64,000 nt of DNA from Chionoecetes opilio (GCA_016584305.1 JACEEZ010021693.1:1-64000), one strand, 5' to 3'; shown: positions 15,075 to 25,959, counted from the first letter of the stretch. Notes: generated from the sequence alone by a model not told the origin. Made by a program: numbers and translations.

Positions 15075-15440
15075 TCGACATTTCCAAGTTTGTTCTTAAC
15101 AGGGGTGGGTATCGTAATTGCTTGAGCAGTGATGGTAAATATTATTGGTATGTGGTCTGATGACGTGACTGGTCCAGCTTCTATTATATGATTGTGGTAA
15201 ACTTTATTATTTGTTAGTATGATATCAGGTGTCGAATGAGTGTTTGGCCAAAAAAAGTGGGAAAGTTGGGACCTAAATGGAATAATTTATTGTTGTCTGT
15301 TAATAATTTTATCCCTTTCCCTACAGTGTTATTGTAGGAATCCCCTAGGATATTATGTTTAGCGTTAAGATCTCCTAAGATGTAGGGTTTGGGGGAGTGT
15401 TGATGCCAATCTGTGAAAGTCCGGTATGGGGGGTAAGGTT

Positions 15441-17590
15441 TTTTNCTTTGAAAGGTTCCCCGATAGCGGGCCCAAGCAACTAGCAGCTAAGGGGAGTTTC
15501 CAGAAAAAGGGTTCAACTGTCCTTTCTGACAGGGTTCGAATTTAAATGTGTTTTCCTGCTATGGTATCAAAAACCCGGTCGCGTGACGATTTTGAAACTG
15601 AGGTGCCCGATATGGGCACAATAAACACTCACACACCCAAGCTGAAACTTTTCGGGAAGGTTTGCGACACTTCATTTTCCCACCCGGCCGTCAAAGGTTT
15701 CCCCGGGTTAACTGTGGGACAGCATCCAGGAAATTTAAGGGTAGGGGTTATTTAATTATAAATTAAACCAAAGTGTAAAATAAAAGGGGCCGGAGTAGTT
15801 TTTGGGAGGAACCAAGAATCTTTTTCCCCAAAACCATTTTAGGTTAAACATATACAGTTCTAAATAGATTAATTTGATTATTATAAAATATTAGAGAGTT
15901 AAAAAAGGCTAGTATTTGGTTTTTTGGGGGTTTTTTTTTATTAAAAGGAAAGGCCTTTTGTTCTCAATTTGGTTTACATGGGGCCAAAAATGGATTTTAT
16001 AATTATAATGCAAAAATAATTAAGTAATCGATTTTGTTTTTGTGGGAATTGCATTCCCAAAAGTTAGAAAAAATAATTTTTTTAAATAGGGGTTCCCAAT
16101 TTAGAAAATATTTATAATTAAACCCTTTATAAATAAATATTTTATTTATAAGAAAAAAAAAATTAATTATGGAAAATTTTTAATAAGTTATAAAAAAAAT
16201 TTATAAAAAAAATGAAAAATTTATTTTATTTTAAAAATTTAATGAAGTAGTTAGGAAGTAGGAGTATAGATGATTAAATAAAAAATATGATATTAAAATG
16301 AGTTTTTAATAAAAGAATAATTTTAAATTTAATTATATATTTAAAATATTTAAATTTGGATATATCGGTTGCACAAAATTCCCCCGCGCGCCTATGCACG
16401 CCGCGCAATGTAATATTATAGTGGTCTTACGGAATTATCTTGCGCCCCCACTAGTCTAACGCATTAAGCCAAAACAAACATTATTCCCCTACGAGTGTAT
16501 CTGGTATGTCCCAAAACTAGTCCCTCTTTTTTCCAGGTTAAAAGGCCCGTTCCCCCGGCCACTTGAAATTAAAAAATTTCCTCATTTTAAATTTTTGGTT
16601 TTGGTAACTCTGAAGGGACGGGTTTGCTGTGTAGAATGACCAAAACACGGACACCCAGGTCCATACGCCGGGCAGTGAGTCCCAAGGATCCACCGCTTTT
16701 TCCAACAAACAGGTTTGGCCCTACTCCTCTCTGTGGACAGGGAGGATATAGGCCCAGAAAGGGAGGCCAAAAGTGCTATTCTCATCCAAGGGCAGGACCC
16801 CGGAAGAATTGCCCTGCGGCCGTTGGGGGAAGTCAGGGGGGAGACAAATTTTCCGGTGCCCCACGATTTGAAAAAACCCCCGGGGGGGCCCGTAAACCCC
16901 CCAACCATAAACTTTCACCAAGCTTGATATAAGTTTCCCAGTTCCCGGGACAAAAGGAAATAACCTGTTACTTTGCGGGGAAGTGTCTGGAGCAGGCCGG
17001 TAGTTCCCGGGTTTAAACTTTTTCGGCGCCCCAAAACCCCAAAAAAGGGGTTTCATAAGGCCAGACTTTTTTTGGGCCGAAAACCCCCCTTGGGTCGGCG
17101 GGGAAAAACCCCCGGAGCAGGGCCCAAATTTAAGTAGGACAGAAAAGGAAGTTTCGCCTCCCGGGGCCCAGTGATGTAGGCCGTTAACCCAAAACCTGAA
17201 GTATTCCCCAAATTTAATTTTGGGGCTCATATGTTTCCAGTGTTGAAAAAGGCCCCAATGGCCCTTTTTAACATATATATTAAGGGTGTAAAATTGCCTG
17301 ATTTGCTAAAAGGTATGCAAGCAAAATTGGAAGATAATAATCCCTTAGAATTCCTTTGGACAAGGATTCATGAATGTTGGAAAATATTGGGTTGGCCCCT
17401 ACTTAATTTAATTATTAAAATTTTTATTATCAAAAATTTATTAATATATAGTTATAAAGGGCATCTCAAATTTTTAAAAACCCTTACTTAAAAATTATAG
17501 AGATTCCCATATTAAAATATTAGAGAAAGGGATCAAAAGTATTAAAAATTAAGTAAGAATATGTTTATTGTACATATATTGTTACCGTTT
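15441..17590. other. noisy intergenic sequence, no supported gene
   Basis: The stretch follows the N at 15445 and mixes AT-rich segments with a GC-rich island at 16600-17200 full of 4-7 base G and C runs. Open frames exist in several registers in the island (16624-16932 plus, 16721-17230 minus), but none is a protein I recognise. A phrase near 16983-17000 (GTGTCTGGAGCAGG) recurs at 18054-18067, so part of the island belongs to a dispersed repeat. Confidence 0.5.
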
Positions 17591-17599
17591 AGGTAGAAA

Positions 17600-17605
17600 A
17601 TATTT

Positions 17606-17640
<35 letters not shown>

Positions 17641-17674
17641 AATAAATATATATATATAAAATATTTAAATATAA

Positions 17675-17715
<41 letters not shown>

Positions 17716-18033
17716 TATATAATATATATATTATATATTATATTTATATATATATTTTTATATTAAATATATTAATATATGTATATATATTTAATATATA
17801 TTAAATTATATTATATATAATATATTAATTTTAATTTTATTAATATTATAAATATATATATATAATATATTAATATTATAATTATATATATATTATTATT
17901 ATTAAATATATATAAAATTATATATATATATATTATATTATATATATAATTTAAATTATATATATATTTAAATATTATATATATTTTAAATATATATATA
18001 TTTAAATATATATATTTTATATTTAAATATATA
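17600..18033. repeat. (AT)n microsatellite block, interrupted
   Basis: About 430 bases of TA dinucleotides interrupted by short A or T runs. ORFs reading Tyr-Ile repeats through it are artefacts. Confidence 0.95.
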
Positions 18034-18535
18034 AAACAGTAGCCGGCAGAAAATGTCTGGAGCAGGGCCCGTGAAGCGTAATGACAAAGCTTTACTACAT
18101 CCCTGCGCTCAGCAGTCATAGTATGTGTAACGGTCATATCGTATTGCCAGGCAGCTCAGTATGATATAAGTAGCTGCTAGCCAGTTTATCCGGGAGCGCT
18201 GCCCCCTGCATCGTTGCCAATTTTTGGTTGGGGGAGGAGTCTGTTCTTGGCTCACTTTCTGCCACCTCCTTGACTGGCTCGTTCTTGCCGTTATTTTGCC
18301 TCCCCAAACCTCAGGACAAGCACTCAGGGAGGGATGCTGAGAAGTGCCATAAGGTAATACAAACAAATGGCCGCCTTGGGCCCTATTTCTCTTATCGTGA
18401 AGGGTTTTCCGCATGCACGAGTCGGAGAGGATGTCAGACAGCCTACAAGGGGCCCCTGGTGGAGGAATGCGTTCCCGCGATCTTAAACTTGATATGATCC
18501 CTTCACATCACAGCTGAGTTACCACTTTTAATGTT
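18034..18535. other. unique-looking intergenic sequence
   Basis: Base-balanced DNA between an (AT)n and a (TC)n block. Open frames occur on both strands (18109-18414 minus, 18228-18497 plus), but they overlap each other and neither shows a known domain. I see nothing I can name. Confidence 0.4.
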
Positions 18536-18536
18536 T

Positions 18537-18612
<76 letters not shown>
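18536..18612. repeat. (TC)n microsatellite
   Basis: Near-perfect TC dinucleotide tract of about 76 bases. The Arg-Glu 'proteins' on the minus strand are its translation. Confidence 0.97.
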
Positions 18613-18614
<2 letters not shown>

Positions 18615-19106
18615 CCTTCCCCTTTCCTCGCCAGCTGAGTTTGTTTGTAAAACAAAAAAACGGGGGTTTTGCGTTCCATTTGTGACACGCAAACCCAGAA
18701 CCAGGAACTGAACCCCAAAACTGAACTGAAAAAACTGGTTCCTGGAACTTGGGGACAAATGGAAGAGGCCTAAGGCAACGCTCGCCCCGCGGCCGCCGAC
18801 AAATGTTTGTCACAAGTATGACATTCATCACAGGTTTTGACCACTATATATTTTTTGCATTGGGACGTGCCATATACCATGATAATCAAAAACTGTGGTG
18901 ATTCCGAGACTGTGAGTGAAAATTTAATGCAAGCAAAATTACAGGAATAAGGGAAGAGTTGAATAAAAAAGGTGAAAGAAAATAAATGTTTATACAGGTT
19001 TCATTTTGCTCTCATTATCTTATGGGCCCCAGCCATAACTACGTCCGGGTTTTTTTACATCGGTGCATTGTGGGGATAAGTCGGGGTCGCCGCGGTTTGG
19101 GCCTAC

Positions 19107-19506
19107 GAAGGGAAAACTACGGCGATGGAGAATTTCGAGTTATTTTGCGGAAATTGATATTCCAAGGTGCTATATTCTTGTGCTCTGTTTTCGCTGACAA
19201 CACTATAGAGAAGATCTGAGGAAATGGCTGATGTGCAGAGGCTCTAAAACCAAGAAAACAGAGTCATAACAGAGCCTCGTCAAAAGGTAAGCAACTGGTA
19301 GGTACGTAATGTGTCCCCCAACCCCTTGCTTACTTTTTAATGAGACTCTGCTGTGACTGTTTTCCCGGTTTAGAAGTCTTGCAATCAAACATCACCCTCA
19401 GGTCTTCTCTATGTTTCAGCAGCACGGAAATATAGCACCTGGAATATCAATTTCGCCCAAAACAACTCTAAAGTTTTTCATCGTCGTAGTCTTCCCTTTG
19501 TAGGTT
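19107..19506. repeat. 400-bp palindrome made of two copies of a SAP-like gene fragment
   Basis: The left half (19107-19305, plus) and right half (19306-19506, read on minus) match over about 200 bases at roughly 80%. Landmarks shared by both arms are a block around GAAATTGATATTCC, the block GAAGAYCTGAGG and GTAAGCAA near the centre. Read in the same sense, both arms give EDLR followed by a Lys-rich segment ending in QSLVKR (left) or QSLIKK (right). The left arm reads EDLRKWLMCRGSK. That resembles the SAP-like motif of the transposon-associated SWIM/YqaJ-type proteins common in invertebrates, which is my inference. Both arms carry stops and frameshifts. The structure could give a long hairpin RNA. 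Confidence 0.7.
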
Positions 19507-19651
19507 GTACATATTCATGGTTATGATAGTATTAAAATACCTTATTAATTGAGTTCCTTTTGTTGTCTTTCCTAAAAGTAGTGGTACATCATGGTTTAAG
19601 TGTTACTTGACGACCAATGAATACTCTTGAGTCTATACCACCCTCACCAAC

Positions 19652-19978
19652 ATTTGCTTTGATTTAGCTTTTTTACTCCATCCATAAACAAGTTGCATAA
19701 CCACGGTGACATTACCCACCCTTGCCTCATGGTATCTGGTACTGTCGTCTACCGATATTTTTATCCCTACACAAATCGGGAAAACTCGCCGACGGTAATG
19801 GTTAGGTTAGATTTTGCTTTGATTTATCTTATTTCTCCATCCTAAAACAAGTGCATAAAACCCCGGTGACATTACCCATCCTTGCCCCCATGGTACCTGG
19901 TTTCTCTTTGTCTACCGAAATGCTCGTTCCCACACACATCGGGAAAAACTCGCCGACGGTAATGGTTAGGTTAGGTTA
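19652..19978 (-). pseudogene. tandemly duplicated LINE reverse transcriptase fragment
   Basis: Two ~160-bp units (19652-19811 and 19813-19978) are about 80% alike. On the minus strand the first reads MRQGWVMSPWLCNLFMDGV, recognisable as RT motif B (usually VRQGCVMSPWLFN-MDGV). Both units end with the same GCCGACGGTAATGGTTAGGTTAG phrase. Only this ~50-residue scrap of RT is present. It comes from a LINE different from the large Jockey-like element. Confidence 0.65.
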
Positions 19979-20177
19979 CCGTTAGGTAACCTAAGCTGGT
20001 TACCTAAGCTGTGGTAAATGTGGTATAATTCCAGGGCTATGATTAGCTAGATTGTCAATGTTGTTACCAGGTTGGCTTATATCTAGCTTCATTGAGTCAT
20101 CATGCACTCCACAGTGATGAGGCAAACTGTATGGTAAAATCATAATTGGAAGAGTACAAAAAATCACAAATGGCAAG

Positions 20178-20640
20178 GTTAGGAAGAAGAAAGAATAATA
20201 TCACAAATCGTCCACCGTAACGTGAAACCTGCAGACCAAGAGAGGAGAATAAAACTACAAATTTACTACAAAAACAAGAACACCAGCAACCTCCTTCTCC
20301 GTAACAGCCCAAGCCAGACGAAGGAGACAAAACAAAAGTCCCATGTCGTATATAGGATCACATGCAAAAGAGGAAACTGTGAAGTCCTCCCCTCATCCTA
20401 CATCGGCATGACGACAACGAAGCTGTCCAGACGTCTTACTTGCCACCTAACTTCCGGAGCCCCAAAAAGTCACCTATTAGAACAACAGGGCATCATCATA
20501 ACAAGAAAATTTCTAGAAGAAAATACAGAATTGGTTGACATGTGTGCAGATGTGCGGCGACTTCCCATCCTAGAAGCGCTGTACATAAAAGAGATTACTC
20601 CCAAACTTAACGTACATGCAAACGACCTACAAGCTCTGGA
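20178..20640 (+). pseudogene. Penelope-like element, 3' part with GIY-YIG endonuclease (copy A)
   Basis: The frame encodes the C-terminal endonuclease of a Penelope-like retroelement. It contains VVYRITC, then SSYIGMT (the YIG half of the GIY-YIG motif), SRRLTCHL with the expected arginine and histidine, and LEALYIKE-PKLN with the catalytic-region glutamate and the conserved asparagine. The RT part is missing, so the copy is 5'-truncated at about 20178. It stops at codon LQAL, exactly where the 3' end of the Jockey-like LINE begins. The same residues continue past this point in another fragment (35833-36054), so the C-terminal ~45 residues are lost here. Copy B at 29840-30060 is nearly identical over the shared part. 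Not functional. Confidence 0.85.
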
Positions 20641-20875
20641 GTGGAGTGGAGTGGGAGATAGACAGGTTGGGTGAAAGAAGAATTAAAGAGGAAGAAGATA
20701 AGTGAAGGAAAGTATGAAGGAAAGTCGAAGATTGGATAGATGGCGGGCTAACCGCCTTGCTATATTTTTTATAAAAAATTTATTTTATTTTAGTCGCTCT
20801 CTTTTTTTATTTCATCTTTATCAAATTTATATCTATTTAATTATTATCATATTATGCTCCCTTTAAATTTATTTC

Positions 20876-22939
20876 TTAACATCCCAGACTGTCAAAAGAC
20901 AGATCAGCATCTAAAAAAAAAAAAAAGTAGAAAAAAAATATTATATATATGATAAAGTAAATAAATAAAGTAGAAAATTTAGCTAATAATTCCTTCTTAT
21001 CAATCTGTGTATTTGGGTGTGGTTTTAATTTTTTTTTAGCTGAATGATTGTTTCCTGAACCAAACCATGTTCCCTGTTTTTTATTGTTTGCAATTATTTC
21101 CATGTATAATGAGTCTTGTAATATATTTATAAGTCTGTGTTTTGTGTTTTGACCTCTGTCATATAATGTTGTGTTTATTGCTTCCAGTTTCCCTACTTGG
21201 TGCAGTTCTGCTGTGTTTCTTTCATATGGGTATTTTTCATCGAAGGCGAACCTTAAGGCTTTATTTTGAACTTTTTGTAGTGATAGCATAGCTGATTTGG
21301 ATAATGTGTTTAGTGTATATGTTGGATATGTCAGCATTGGTAGGATACATGCTTTTATTAAATGTAGTTTTATATTTGTAGGTAATCCTGTAAATCTTTT
21401 TAAAGTTGTTAGTGCTGCTCCTGCTTTATTTTTGTTATGTTTTACTTGATTCAAAATACCTCTTCTGTTGAAATTTAGTCCTAGTATTTTGCCTTCGCTG
21501 GAGTAAGGAATAACTGTTCCCTCTATACTTATAGGGTATGTTTTCTTAACTGCCATTGGGATAATTTTAAATTTTGTTGAGTTCGTTTGGATTTTCCATT
21601 TATTTTCATAATTGTTGATTCTTTCTATTTCTCTTACCACCTTAGCAGCCATGAATCTTCTTGATTTATTAGGCTGTGTAATAATTTGAGTGATGGCATC
21701 GGTATATATAATATTAGTACAACCTACTGAAGGTGCTGGAATGTCTGATGTGTAGAGTGAGTAGAGGGTCGGTGAAAGGGAGCTGCCCTGAGGCACTCCG
21801 CTTCTAATCCTGAATATATTACCATTGTAGTTATTTATTGTTATGCTTGCTGTTCTGTTTTCCAAAAAAGTGCAAATTAGTTGTTTAATGATGTCTGGCA
21901 ATCCTGTTGTTAGTATCTTATATTTTAGGCCATTGTGCCAGACTTTATCAAAGGCTTTTGATACGTCGCGTAAAACTAAGTAGCATTGTTGTTTGCTGGC
22001 TAGAGCTTCAGGTATTTTTTCTGTTGTCACAGCCAAGGCAGTGTTTGTACCCCTAGATACTCTAAAACCATGCTGTGTTTCCGGGAGAATATTGTTAGTT
22101 TCTAGGTATTTACTAAGTCTTTTGTTAATTATTTTTTCATAAATTTTCCCTGGGACCTCAAGTAATGAAATGGGTCTATAATTGATTGGATCTGTACTTG
22201 TCTTATTTGCTTTAGGTATAAGTGTTATTTTGGCATGTTTGAATTTGTTAGGAAAATACCCTAATGATAATGATGAATTTAAAATTTATGTGTATATTGT
22301 AATTGCTTCCTCTGGCATGTTTAACAATATTGTTTTATTTATTTGGCTATGACCAGCTGTGTTGTTTTTAAGTTGTTTTATGATATTATATATTTCTTGC
22401 GTTGTTATCTTAGCAGTGATATAATTCGAGTCGTCAAGTCTAGTTATATCAGCCTTGTCATATCTTGCCTGCAGGTTCCCATTATCTGCTATGTAATTAT
22501 CTACTATAGCTTCATTATTTGGGTCGAAATTCCTGTTTTCTTCGGGACTGATATAAAAGACGTTTTCCCAGATCTTCCTAAATACTTCCTCCTTCTCCTC
22601 CTCCGTGTAGAGCTTTTTATTATTATGTATAATGTATGGTGAGGTGTTGCTTTTATTTCCTCTCAACTTTTTTACATTTTCCCAGAAATTTTTGGGGGTT
22701 TTATATAAGGTTTTGAGTTCATTTATTTTGTTTTCCCAGTTATTAGTATACTGTTCTTTGCATTCTTCTATTAGATTTTTCCTTAGTAGTTTGTAAATTA
22801 TATATTTCACATACGTCCAACCACGCATCTCAGCTTCATCTCTTAGGTTTTTAAGACACCACTGTAAGTGCTTGATTTTATTGCTGAGTATTGTTTTATG
22901 AACTATCTTAATTTTGGTTTTAGGTATGTATGTCTCCAT
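20876..22939 (-). pseudogene. LINE ORF2, linker and reverse transcriptase domain
   Basis: Two open pieces (22939-22286 and 22036-20876) in different frames cover the linker and RT. Visible RT motifs are LRDVSKAFDKVWH (motif A with its aspartates) and IRSGVPQGSSLSP (motif B). At the catalytic motif C the sequence reads YTDAI where YADD is expected: the codon at 21695-21697 is GCC (Ala) in place of an Asp codon, one base away. Downstream are the thumb-like region and the familiar ILPMLTYP and LQKVQNKALR phrases. The last ~45 codons of the open frame, through a T-rich stretch, are probably readthrough into the 3'UTR. A polymerase lacking the second catalytic Asp would be inactive. Confidence 0.85.
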
Positions 22940-23081
22940 TGCTTTTAAAATTATATTGTACCAAGTTTGTATTGATGCATCAATCTCCTCTCTATTAGCT
23001 TCGTTTTTTGTTCTTGCTACTTGTATATTTTCTTTGATATTTTGGTTGAAAAGCTCCCAATCGACATTTCCAAGTTTGTTC

Positions 23082-23782
23082 TTAACAGGGGGTGGGTATC
23101 GTAATTGCTTGAGCAGTGATGGTAAATATTATTGGTATGTGGTCTGATGACGTGACTGGTCCAGCTTCTATTATATGATTGTAGTAAACTTTATTATTTG
23201 TTAGTATGATATCAGGTGTCGAATGAGTGTTGTGGCCAAAAAAAGTGGGAAAGTTGGGACCTAAATGGAATAATTTATTGTTGTCTGTTAATAATTTTAT
23301 CCCTTTCCCTACAGTGTTATTGTAGGAATCCCCTAGGATATTATGTTTAGCGTTAAGATCTCCTAAGATGTAGGTTGGGGTAGTGTTTGATGCCAATCTG
23401 TGAAAGTCCGGTATGGGGAGGTAAGGTCTTCTGGGTGGGAGGTATGTTGTTGCGATTGAGATTGGTCCTGTGTTAGTTTCTATAGTTATTTGCAGTATAT
23501 CGGATAAAAAATCATCTGTAATTTTGTGTTTGGTTTGATTTAATGCAGATAGCGCTTCCGTCATGTAATTCGTTGTTTGAGTTGATTGTATGTGTTGTGT
23601 AGCCAAAAAGTTTAAGAGAACCACTGATTTTATTCGTGACATTAATTAGGATAATGGTCGGGTTGATAACTCTGTAAATGTTAGTAAGAAAGTGTCCCGT
23701 TTGTACGCCAGTTGGATACGTTGTGTTGTACTATTTTTATGTTATCCATCATACTTGTGTTATTGAGAGGTGTGAGTGCCAT
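23082..23782 (-). pseudogene. LINE ORF2, APE-type endonuclease domain
   Basis: ORF2 starts at the ATG at 23782 and reads into the expected N-terminal phrase (IKIVQHNVSNW), but frame breaks occur near 23690-23640 within the first 50 codons. From 23642 the frame is open to 23082. It carries ILGDLNAKH, the GDxNA(K/H) catalytic motif, TPDIILTN and SSDHIPI, whose Asp-His pair is catalytic. This nuclease nicks target DNA so that the RT can prime on it. The start of the domain is broken in this copy, and another frameshift separates it from the linker at 22939. Confidence 0.85.
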
Positions 23783-23789
23783 TATGATT

Positions 23790-25175
23790 TTATTTAGAAC
23801 TTTTTCTGATCCTTGTCCTTTGGTCTTGTGGAGGAGTTCTTTCCTGCGTGAATCCACCTCTTATTTTCTTGAAAAGCTGGTCATCTGCAATGCGCCAACA
23901 ATTTTTTAGGTCTATTTCATCATTTTTTATTAGTGTAAGTATTTGTTCTTCTGTATATTTTGTGCTGACAAACCTCCATTTGTATCTCTTCTCCTCTATT
24001 CCTTTCATCAACATGTCCCTTTTAAAGGTACGTGCGGGCCAACCTTCGCTTTTACTGGTGATTATCTCTAGGCCTAGTTCTATCCCGCTTATCTGCTCCA
24101 GCGGTGGCATCTCTGGTACTGGTTGTTCCTTGGTCATATGATCTTCTTCTGCCTCCTGCTCCTCTGTCTGTCCGTCTGTTACATCCTCACTAGTCTGTCT
24201 AGCCACGGAGCTTTCTTTTGTTGCATTTACGATGTCAGCAGAAGGGGGATTTCCAGGTAAATTTATACTGGGAAGATTGTTCATTTTGAAAAGTATATTG
24301 ATTTCTTTATTATATGTACCCGGGTTAACCATGTTCATTAAGTGGGCATGCATCATGCAGGTCAGGATAGTAGCTGCCGTGTCTTTGCCTAAACTGATGT
24401 CTATTTTTGGCTGGTTACTATTAATTGCTGTTGCTTGGCTATAAAATGTTTTAGTGCCTTCTTTCTTTTCCTTCATTTTCTCCTCTCTAATTTCCTTTTT
24501 CTCCGGACATTTGTAGGCCTGAGTCCTGTGTACTCCCCCGCAGTTAATGCACAATTTGTTTTCAGCTTTGCAGTCCCTCCAGTTATGTTCAGTGCTACTG
24601 CATTCTGAACATATTTTATAATTTTTGTCCTTTGGGCATTGGTTGGTGAAATGGTCGTCCAGCTGGTAGCATCTCATACATGTAGTGATGGGAATATATA
24701 CTTCTTTTTTAATTGAATGTGGTGGGATGCTCATTTGAAAGCCTACCAGACCTGCCTCTGTTGCTTTGGTGGCTGATTTGGTTTGGTTGAAGCATATTTT
24801 AATAATGTTCTTTTTGGGGAATTTGAAAATTTGGTCTATTCCCTCAGTTATCCAGCTATTTTTGGCAGCTAGTTCCTCTTTTATTTCTTCTTCAGTATTG
24901 TTATATATGTTGTCATCCACATTAAAGACGAGCACTCTTCTTTTCGCCCTAAAATCTGGTGGTAATATAGGGTCATAGTTGCTCCCGCTGAGGTCTTCTT
25001 TGCACTGTCCTTGAAAGATTTTATCTAGATCATCGTCCGTGCGTGTCAGAACTATATGGCCATCGTTTACATTGATGATCTTAGTTGCATAGACCAAGTT
25101 CTTGGAGAGAATCTCCAATAGCTTGGTTTTAGAGCGAGGTGAGGGGTTGGCGTATTTTATTTTAACTCACGCCAT
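23790..25175 (-). pseudogene. LINE ORF1, gag-like RNA-binding protein with three CCHC zinc knuckles
   Basis: The presumed start is the ATG at 25175-25173, in a textbook CCACCATGG context. Its third codon is TGA, after which the same frame runs open for about 460 codons, so one base change separates this copy from an intact ORF1. Counting from the in-frame TTG at 25118, three zinc knuckles sit at residues 147-204: CMRC...H...C, CSEC...H...C and CINCGGVH...C, the arrangement usual in Jockey/BS gag proteins. Upstream is a fold likely to be the RRM/PRE_C2HC-like half, and downstream is an acidic, low-complexity tail. Such proteins coat the element RNA in ribonucleoprotein particles. Reinitiation at a later codon could still make a nearly complete protein. 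Confidence 0.85.
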
Positions 25176-25425
25176 GGTGGTAAGTGGAATGAGGTGATAC
25201 ACCAAACTATATAAAACAAAAAATGAAAAAATGAAAATAAATAAATCCTAAAAGACAAGACTGCTCGGAGAGCAAGACCACACCTACGCTACCTACAGCT
25301 AGTGCCGTAGCGCGCTCCCGCCTCCTGAAAGGCGTCGGAGGACACAGGCACAGCTGCCCCCGGAGGGACTTACCTAACCCTAACAGTTGTTGCCTCACCC
25401 CTGGGCTTCCTATCACCAACCCTTC
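25176..25425 (-). promoter_or_regulatory. putative 5'UTR of the Jockey-like LINE
   Basis: GC-rich sequence upstream of the ORF1 ATG followed by an A/T-rich stretch (25204-25250). Jockey-like elements usually carry an internal promoter here, but I see no motif that proves it. The outer boundary is not defined because no second copy reaches this far. Confidence 0.35.
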
Positions 25426-25535
25426 TAAGGGCCCCCCTTGTGACCCTGGCCTGCGCCAGGAATCGTGGGGTTCGGTTTCGTGCGGGGAGTTACGTTGTGG
25501 GCGAAAATGAATTAACTAGCCCTTTAAGTAGGCCT

Positions 25536-25616
25536 AACAACCCGACAAATGACCTGACAAACAACCCGACAAACGACCCGACAACCAACCCGACAAACGA
25601 CCCAACAAACAACCCC
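25536..25616. repeat. 12-bp tandem repeat
   Basis: About seven units of the type AACGACCCGACA with few changes. It reads as Asn-Pro-Thr-(Asn/Asp) repeats on the plus strand, which is not evidence of a gene. Confidence 0.9.
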
Positions 25617-25959
25617 TCAGCACATATCAACACAACAGCTGTGTGCATAAAAGCACAACAGACTGCTTAGGTCACCGTCAGAAGCCAGCAGGATGTAACA
25701 AAGCGTGCCTTCGCGGGAAGAGCTGTGGTGGTGTGAGGTGGAGCGGAGCAAGGCACGTCTGGGCCAGAAGCCACAAAACACTTAAAGACCTTTTTTTGGT
25801 CGTTAGTCCAACGACGGAACCCACAGCGCGGAAAATTCGTCGATTTCTCGTTAAGTGCCACACTGGCCAAGACTGCCAAGACCGGTAATCAGCAGAGTGG
25901 TCGGTATTGACTCCAGACATGCCTAATTCATTGGTATGCATGAATATCGTTTTTATAGG

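Larger units (their letters stand above)
12969..15440 (-). mobile_element. Jockey-like LINE, damaged copy 1 (3' part)
   Basis: From about 13750 to 15430 this is nearly identical to 21740-23440, the RT/endonuclease region of the complete copy further along. Its 3' end (12969-13200) also matches the 3' end of that copy. Between 13200 and 13740 the match becomes very weak, and the block holding the catalytic RT motif is not readable. The RT frame is broken, including a frameshift inside the normally conserved GVPQGS motif (motif B). The 5' end stops abruptly at about 15440, next to a single N at 15445. Both copies lie on the minus strand. Either this is an old, deleted copy or a poorly sequenced and misjoined one. 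No functional protein can be made from it as written. Confidence 0.85.
20641..25425 (-). mobile_element. Jockey-like LINE, near full-length (copy 2)
   Basis: A two-ORF non-LTR retrotransposon on the minus strand. A putative 5'UTR (about 25425-25176) precedes gag-like ORF1 (25175-23790) and APE-endonuclease/RT ORF2 (23782 to ~20900). ORF1 ends in TAA at 23792-23790 and the ORF2 ATG lies 7 bases later. The 3' end is defined by comparison with copy 1: both copies diverge just outside a run of CCACT-type pentamers (20641-20660), and there is no terminal poly(A). The 5' limit is estimated. ORF2 has several frameshifts, ORF1 has a stop at codon 3 and the RT catalytic motif is altered, so this copy is very likely inactive. 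Clade assignment (Jockey-like) is from overall layout and motif wording, not a phylogeny. Confidence 0.85.

Noticed and set aside
16582..17230. Overlapping ORFs up to 169 codons in the GC-rich island
   Set aside because: Frames are open on both strands because of G/C runs, and no conserved motif is visible.
20876..21000. Extra C-terminal domain on the LINE RT
   Set aside because: The last ~45 codons translate a T-rich stretch that is most simply 3'UTR read through.
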